A stretch of DNA of 9,452 bases from DTYU01 sp040757355 (GTDB taxonomy: Bacteria; Bacillota; Desulfotomaculia; Desulfotomaculales; Ammonificaceae): NCBI GenBank assembly GCA_040757355.1, contig JBFLWY010000072.1, forward strand, positions 1 through 9,452, written 5' to 3'. The translations under genes and the position numbers were made by a program. Below are positions 7,207-9,452 of the stretch, one piece after another. How positions within the stretch are numbered: the stretch's first letter is position 1; every line of letters begins with the position of its first letter. The notes beneath the pieces are model-generated. The model had not been told where the DNA came from. It did no database searches and saw nothing but the letters and a program-made list of their open reading frames with translations.

Positions 7207-7217
7207 CACTATCTGAT

Positions 7218-7787
7218 TTACCGCCGGCGGTTGAATTTATTCATCGCGCGTGTCAAATCATCACGAAGAGCACATTCCAGCGCTGCAACGGCCGTTTCCA
7301 GGACGGTGCCGATTATTTCGGTTTCTGCCGCCGAAAACCGGCTCAGGACGTAATCCGCCGCCTTACCGTCCGGCCTTCCGATACCTATCCGGAGCCGCGG
7401 AAACTCTGATGTTCCTACCGCGGCAATAACCGACTCCACCCCCTTGTGCCCGCCGCTGGAACCCCTGAGCGAAAGGCGCATTTGCCCCAACGGTAAGTCC
7501 AGGTCGTCGTGAACCAGCAGCATGGCGTCCGGGTAAATGCGGTGTGTGCGCAGTAATGACCGCACCGCCCGGCCACTCAAATTCATAAAAGTCTGAGGCT
7601 TTGCAAGGGTCACCGTCGACCCGCCAACCCGGATAATCGCTACCAGGGCCTTTTGACGGGTTTTCTTAAAAACTGCACCATGAAGTGAGGCCAAACGGTC
7701 TAATACTTCAAAACCCGCGTTATGCCTTGTTCCAGTATACTCCGGTCCGGGATTCCCGAGACCTACTACCATTCTTATCTCCGCCAT
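7218..7787 (-). CDS. pth: Peptidyl-tRNA hydrolase
   Basis: A 189-residue monofunctional Pth1-type enzyme, the usual length. Numbering from the first of two adjacent ATGs: V-V-G-L-G-N-P-G-P-E-Y (8-18) with the substrate-contacting Asn13, T-R-H-N-A-G with the catalytic His23, F-M-N-L-S-G (68-73) with Asn70, and H-D-D-L-D-L-P (94-100) with Asp95 supporting the histidine. The family motif G-H-N-G appears here as G-H-K-G (Lys116 at the place of E. coli Asn114). Pth cleaves peptidyl-tRNA released from ribosomes so that the tRNA can be reused. The ATG at 7787 is chosen because GGAG (7797-7794) is 6 nt upstream; the ATG at 7790 is only 3 nt away. It is the first recognised gene of the leftward block and is followed closely by mfd. 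Confidence 0.95.
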   Translation of the reverse strand: MAEIRMVVGLGNPGPEYTGTRHNAGFEVLDRLASLHGAVFKKTRQKALVAIIRVGGSTVTLAKPQTFMNLSGRAVRSLLRTHRIYPDAMLLVHDDLDLPLGQMRLSLRGSSGGHKGVESVIAAVGTSEFPRLRIGIGRPDGKAADYVLSRFSAAETEIIGTVLETAVAALECALRDDLTRAMNKFNRRR

Positions 7788-7806
7788 CATTCACTCCGAA
7801 AAAGAC

Positions 7807-7862
7807 GTTCAACGTTAGGCTGAAAATGATAGACCTTTAGGGTCTGTTCAACGTTCAACGTT
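7807..7862. repeat. Three copies of gttcaacgtt around a short palindrome, upstream of pth
   Basis: Copies lie at 7807-7816, 7846-7855 and 7853-7862, the last two overlapping. The last runs into the perfect palindrome tcaacgttga (7855-7864). Between the first two is agacctttagggtct (7831-7845), a 5-bp stem with a 5-nt loop. Spacing and position, 10-75 bp before the pth start, suggest an operator or leader structure. No regulator is suggested by the sequence. Confidence 0.4.
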
Positions 7863-7878
7863 GATAAAAAGTTCTTAG

Positions 7879-7908
7879 GCCGGAATAAGGCCGAAGGCCG
7901 TTTCCGGC
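7879..7908. other. GC-rich stem-loop
   Basis: gccggaa (7879-7885) and ttccggc (7902-7908) pair perfectly and enclose ggcc-gaa-ggcc (7889-7899), which forms a second short stem. No T run follows directly on either strand, so it is not a typical terminator. It may be a leader structure upstream of pth or a remnant of a repeat. Confidence 0.4.
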
Positions 7909-8014
7909 AAATACCACTCCGCCTTACTAATGCATATCGTAACTCCCCGGCCACTTCACCAACTATGCGCCAACACACCTCTGAGTGCTTGACCGTGGAT
8001 AACCGGCAGGCAGG

Positions 8015-8039
8015 CCATTTTCATCCCTTCGTTGTGCGG
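8015..8039. repeat. Dispersed repeat, copy 2
   Basis: It matches 1187-1210 with one substitution and one extra base. A 9-bp ctgagtgct (7981-7989), equal to the end of elements A/B, and tggataacc, also found beside the right end of element B, lie within 35 bp to its left. This hints that the same repeat material has been deposited at both intergenic regions. Confidence 0.5.
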
Positions 8040-8048
8040 ATGCCGCAT

Positions 8049-8075
8049 TTGCACTCCTGGGAAATGAGCTATAAT
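8049..8075 (+). promoter_or_regulatory. Possible rightward promoter with a perfect TATAAT
   Basis: TATAAT at 8070-8075 is preceded by TTGCAC (8049-8054) with a 15-bp spacer, or TTTGCA with 16, both shorter than ideal. A hairpin (CCTGCC-GCAAA-GGCGGG, 8093-8109) follows about 18 nt downstream. It could start a longer cytochrome leader or a small RNA. Confidence 0.3.
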
Positions 8076-8238
8076 ATCAACAGTATTGTAATCCTGCCGC
8101 AAAGGCGGGAGCAAACCCTTTTTCAGGTAAGAACACCATTGCTGGCAGCGTTGGCCCGGTTACAGCCGCAGCACCTGTACAGCCTCAGCAATTGAGGATG
8201 ATTAAAGAATTCTTGTACGTTATGTCTGCCAAAATTTC

Positions 8239-8267
8239 TTGACATTAACTAATAATTTGGCTAAATT
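8239..8267 (+). promoter_or_regulatory. Sigma-A promoter for the cytochrome gene
   Basis: A consensus -35 TTGACA (8239-8244), a 17-bp spacer and TAAATT (8262-8267) as -10. Transcription should begin near 8274, leaving a leader of about 100 nt. The hexamers GCCAAA (8228-8233) and TTTGGC (8256-8261) form an inverted pair across the -35 and spacer, a possible repressor site. Confidence 0.65.
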
Positions 8268-8368
8268 GTGAATAGGCCTCATAAGACCGTAATTTTTCTT
8301 GAAAGATAGAATTTTACTCGAAATTTAGGGATTTTTATCGAAATATTCTCCCAAAAGCGTCGTAGGAT

Positions 8369-8374
8369 AGGTGG
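8369..8374 (+). promoter_or_regulatory. Ribosome-binding site of the cytochrome gene
   Basis: AGGTGG is 2 nt before the ATG at 8377 and 5 nt before the ATG at 8380. An AGGA at 8364-8367 is 9 nt before 8377. Either ATG may be used; the difference is one Met. Confidence 0.5.
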
Positions 8375-8376
8375 TT

Positions 8377-9452
8377 ATGATGTCAGACGTTCCCCCAAAC
8401 CGGTGGCCCCAGCGATTGATTTACGCGGCTGTCGCGCTGGTTATAGTGGTGGGAGGATACTTCATTTCGGACTCTGTGTTAAAAAGGGTGGAACAGCCGA
8501 GTTACTGTCCGACCTGTCACGAAATCCGGCCCCAGCATACCGCATGGAAGTATTCCGCACACAGCCGTATCGATTGCCTGACCTGCCACGGCGGCGACAA
8601 CAGTACGTTCAAGCGCTGGGCGCGCAGGCGGGTCGAGGCCCGAAACGCCGCCCTTCACCTCCTCGGCAAATCCAAATACCCGTTCAGACCGACCCTTGTA
8701 CCGGAAAACCGCGTCTGTGGACAGTGCCACTCCGCCAACCGGGAGGTCACGCCGTCCGGAGACCTGATAATCCCGCACCGCGAGCATACCACCGTGACCG
8801 GAACGCCGTGCGCCGCCTGCCATGTTGATGTTGTACACGCACGGGCGGGAAAGCGTATGGACCAGGCCCTGGAGAAAGCGGGCGGCCAGTTCGACCCCGC
8901 CTTCAAACTCCTTGAAAACGAGCTGAAGAACCTGGGTCCGAAAGAACACCGCCCTTTAATGGGGGCCTGTATGAGCTGCCACAACGGGAAAAAAGCCCCG
9001 TCCGCCTGCGCCGCTTGCCATAAAGAGCTGGACATACCGGAAAACCACAAAGCGAAAGACTGGTCCCACCAACACGGCGGCACCGCAAGGAAAGACATTA
9101 AGGGCTGCGTATACTGCCACGCGGTCCTCCTTGACGTGGCAAGGCCGGGTGAGGACATTACCCTCATGCAAGGGGTGCGCGGCAACCCGTTCTGTATCGA
9201 TTGCCACACGAAGCTGCCGGTCACGCACGGCGCCGACTTTAAACTGAAGCACAAATTCCGGGCGGAGCAGGACCTTGAAGGATGCCTCATCTGCCACGAT
9301 GCAAAAGCAAAGGGTTCAGCCGAACAGGACATCATCACCTGCGGCGAGTGTCATAAGACACCGGTCACGCATCCTGAGAACTACCGGAAGATACACCCGA
9401 AAATCGTGGCGCAAAAAGGTGCCACCCAGTGCTTTAAGTGTCACGATAATAC
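8377..9452 (+). CDS. Membrane-anchored multiheme c-type cytochrome, N-terminal part (runs off right edge)
   Basis: The frame is open from the ATG at 8377 to the window end, 358 codons with no stop. After a short cytoplasmic stretch, residues of about 13-30 form one uncleaved hydrophobic anchor. Eleven CXXCH haem c-binding motifs follow, starting at residues 44, 67, 114, 145, 198, 211, 244, 273, 303, 322 and 352. The anchor and first two motifs, with H-T-A-W-x-Y-S-A-H between them, resemble NapC/NirT quinol-oxidising cytochromes; those have about four haems, so the rest is an extended multihaem domain. Motifs 8 and 10 share C-H-(T)-K-x-P-V-T-H, hinting at internal duplication. The likely role is moving electrons from the menaquinone pool to an acceptor or partner cytochrome outside the membrane; the substrate cannot be read. 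It is transcribed away from pth from its own promoter. The protein is incomplete, so the total haem count is unknown. Confidence 0.9.
   Translation, partial: MMSDVPPNRWPQRLIYAAVALVIVVGGYFISDSVLKRVEQPSYCPTCHEIRPQHTAWKYSAHSRIDCLTCHGGDNSTFKRWARRRVEARNAALHLLGKSKYPFRPTLVPENRVCGQCHSANREVTPSGDLIIPHREHTTVTGTPCAACHVDVVHARAGKRMDQALEKAGGQFDPAFKLLENELKNLGPKEHRPLMGACMSCHNGKKAPSACAACHKELDIPENHKAKDWSHQHGGTARKDIKGCVYCHAVLLDVARPGEDITLMQGVRGNPFCIDCHTKLPVTHGADFKLKHKFRAEQDLEGCLICHDAKAKGSAEQDIITCGECHKTPVTHPENYRKIHPKIVAQKGATQCFKCHDN

Larger units (their letters stand above)
7788..8376. other. Divergent intergenic region between pth and the cytochrome gene
   Basis: No convincing gene. It carries three copies of a gttcaacgtt decamer near pth, a GC-rich hairpin (7879-7908), a lone ctgagtgct (7981-7989) resembling the ends of elements A-C, the second copy of a dispersed repeat (8015-8039), two rightward promoter candidates and an AT-rich leader before the cytochrome. 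Open frames at 7787-7978 (-) and 7965-8195 (+) span these repeats, have no recognisable domain and are not called. Confidence 0.6.

Noticed and set aside
3580..7209. A genuine Mfd-SpoVT fusion protein
   Set aside because: The joining sequence is a 100-N placeholder. The known gene order has these as separate neighbours, and most of SpoVT would be missing from the fusion.
7787..7978. 63-codon minus-strand frame whose stop overlaps the pth start
   Set aside because: The overlap looks like translational coupling, but the frame crosses the GC-rich hairpin and the decamer repeats and resembles no known protein. It is left out as unsupported.
7965..8195. 76-codon plus-strand frame before the cytochrome
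   Set aside because: It spans the dispersed repeat, the TATAAT candidate and the hairpins, with no ribosome site or recognisable domain.
8083..8200. Cyclic-di-GMP (GEMM) riboswitch upstream of the cytochrome
   Set aside because: gcaaa and gcaaaccc strings resemble parts of GEMM and such riboswitches do precede cytochrome genes in Geobacter. The order of motifs and the helices do not fit the consensus, and the region lies upstream of the best promoter.

Overview
The window looks like a draft contig from a spore-forming member of the Clostridia, most likely a Peptococcaceae/Desulfotomaculum-type anaerobe. This is inferred from two things. The minus strand carries the Firmicutes sporulation/housekeeping block pth - mfd - spoVT - yabN(mazG) - hup - rqcP(yabO) - yabP. 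Beside it lies a long multiheme c-type cytochrome, which is unusual in Bacilli but known in metal- or sulfate-respiring Clostridia. A run of exactly 100 N (3706-3805) marks a scaffold gap of unknown true size.

Layout. 1-158 (-): first 52 codons of yabP, running off the left edge. 159-1246: a gene-free stretch of about 1.1 kb. It holds three 95-99 bp elements with common 12-bp inverted ends, a 10-bp inverted repeat, a strong minus-strand intrinsic terminator and part of a dispersed repeat. 1247-1492 (-): rqcP. 1502-1777 (-): hup (HU), with a sigma-H-like promoter upstream. 1986-3440 (-): yabN/mazG. 3580-3705 (-): only the last 41 codons of spoVT. 3706-3805: gap. 3806-7206 (-): mfd lacking its extreme C-terminus. 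7218-7787 (-): pth. 7788-8376: divergent intergenic region with iterated decamers, hairpins, a second copy of the dispersed repeat and a near-consensus sigma-A promoter reading right. 8377-9452 (+): N-terminal part of a membrane-anchored cytochrome with 11 CXXCH motifs, running off the right edge.

How it fits together. Pth recycles peptidyl-tRNA and RqcP works in ribosome-associated quality control. Mfd couples DNA repair to transcription. YabN is expected to degrade non-canonical nucleotides. HU packages DNA. SpoVT and YabP belong to forespore and mother-cell sporulation programmes. The cytochrome is a separate transcription unit for electron transfer at or outside the cytoplasmic membrane.

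The two points most worth attention are these. First, an uninterrupted translation through the N gap would wrongly fuse Mfd to SpoVT. Second, the rqcP-yabP interval contains a family of structured elements with conserved ends and divergent interiors that no listed gene explains. I did not find a convincing new multi-gene system.
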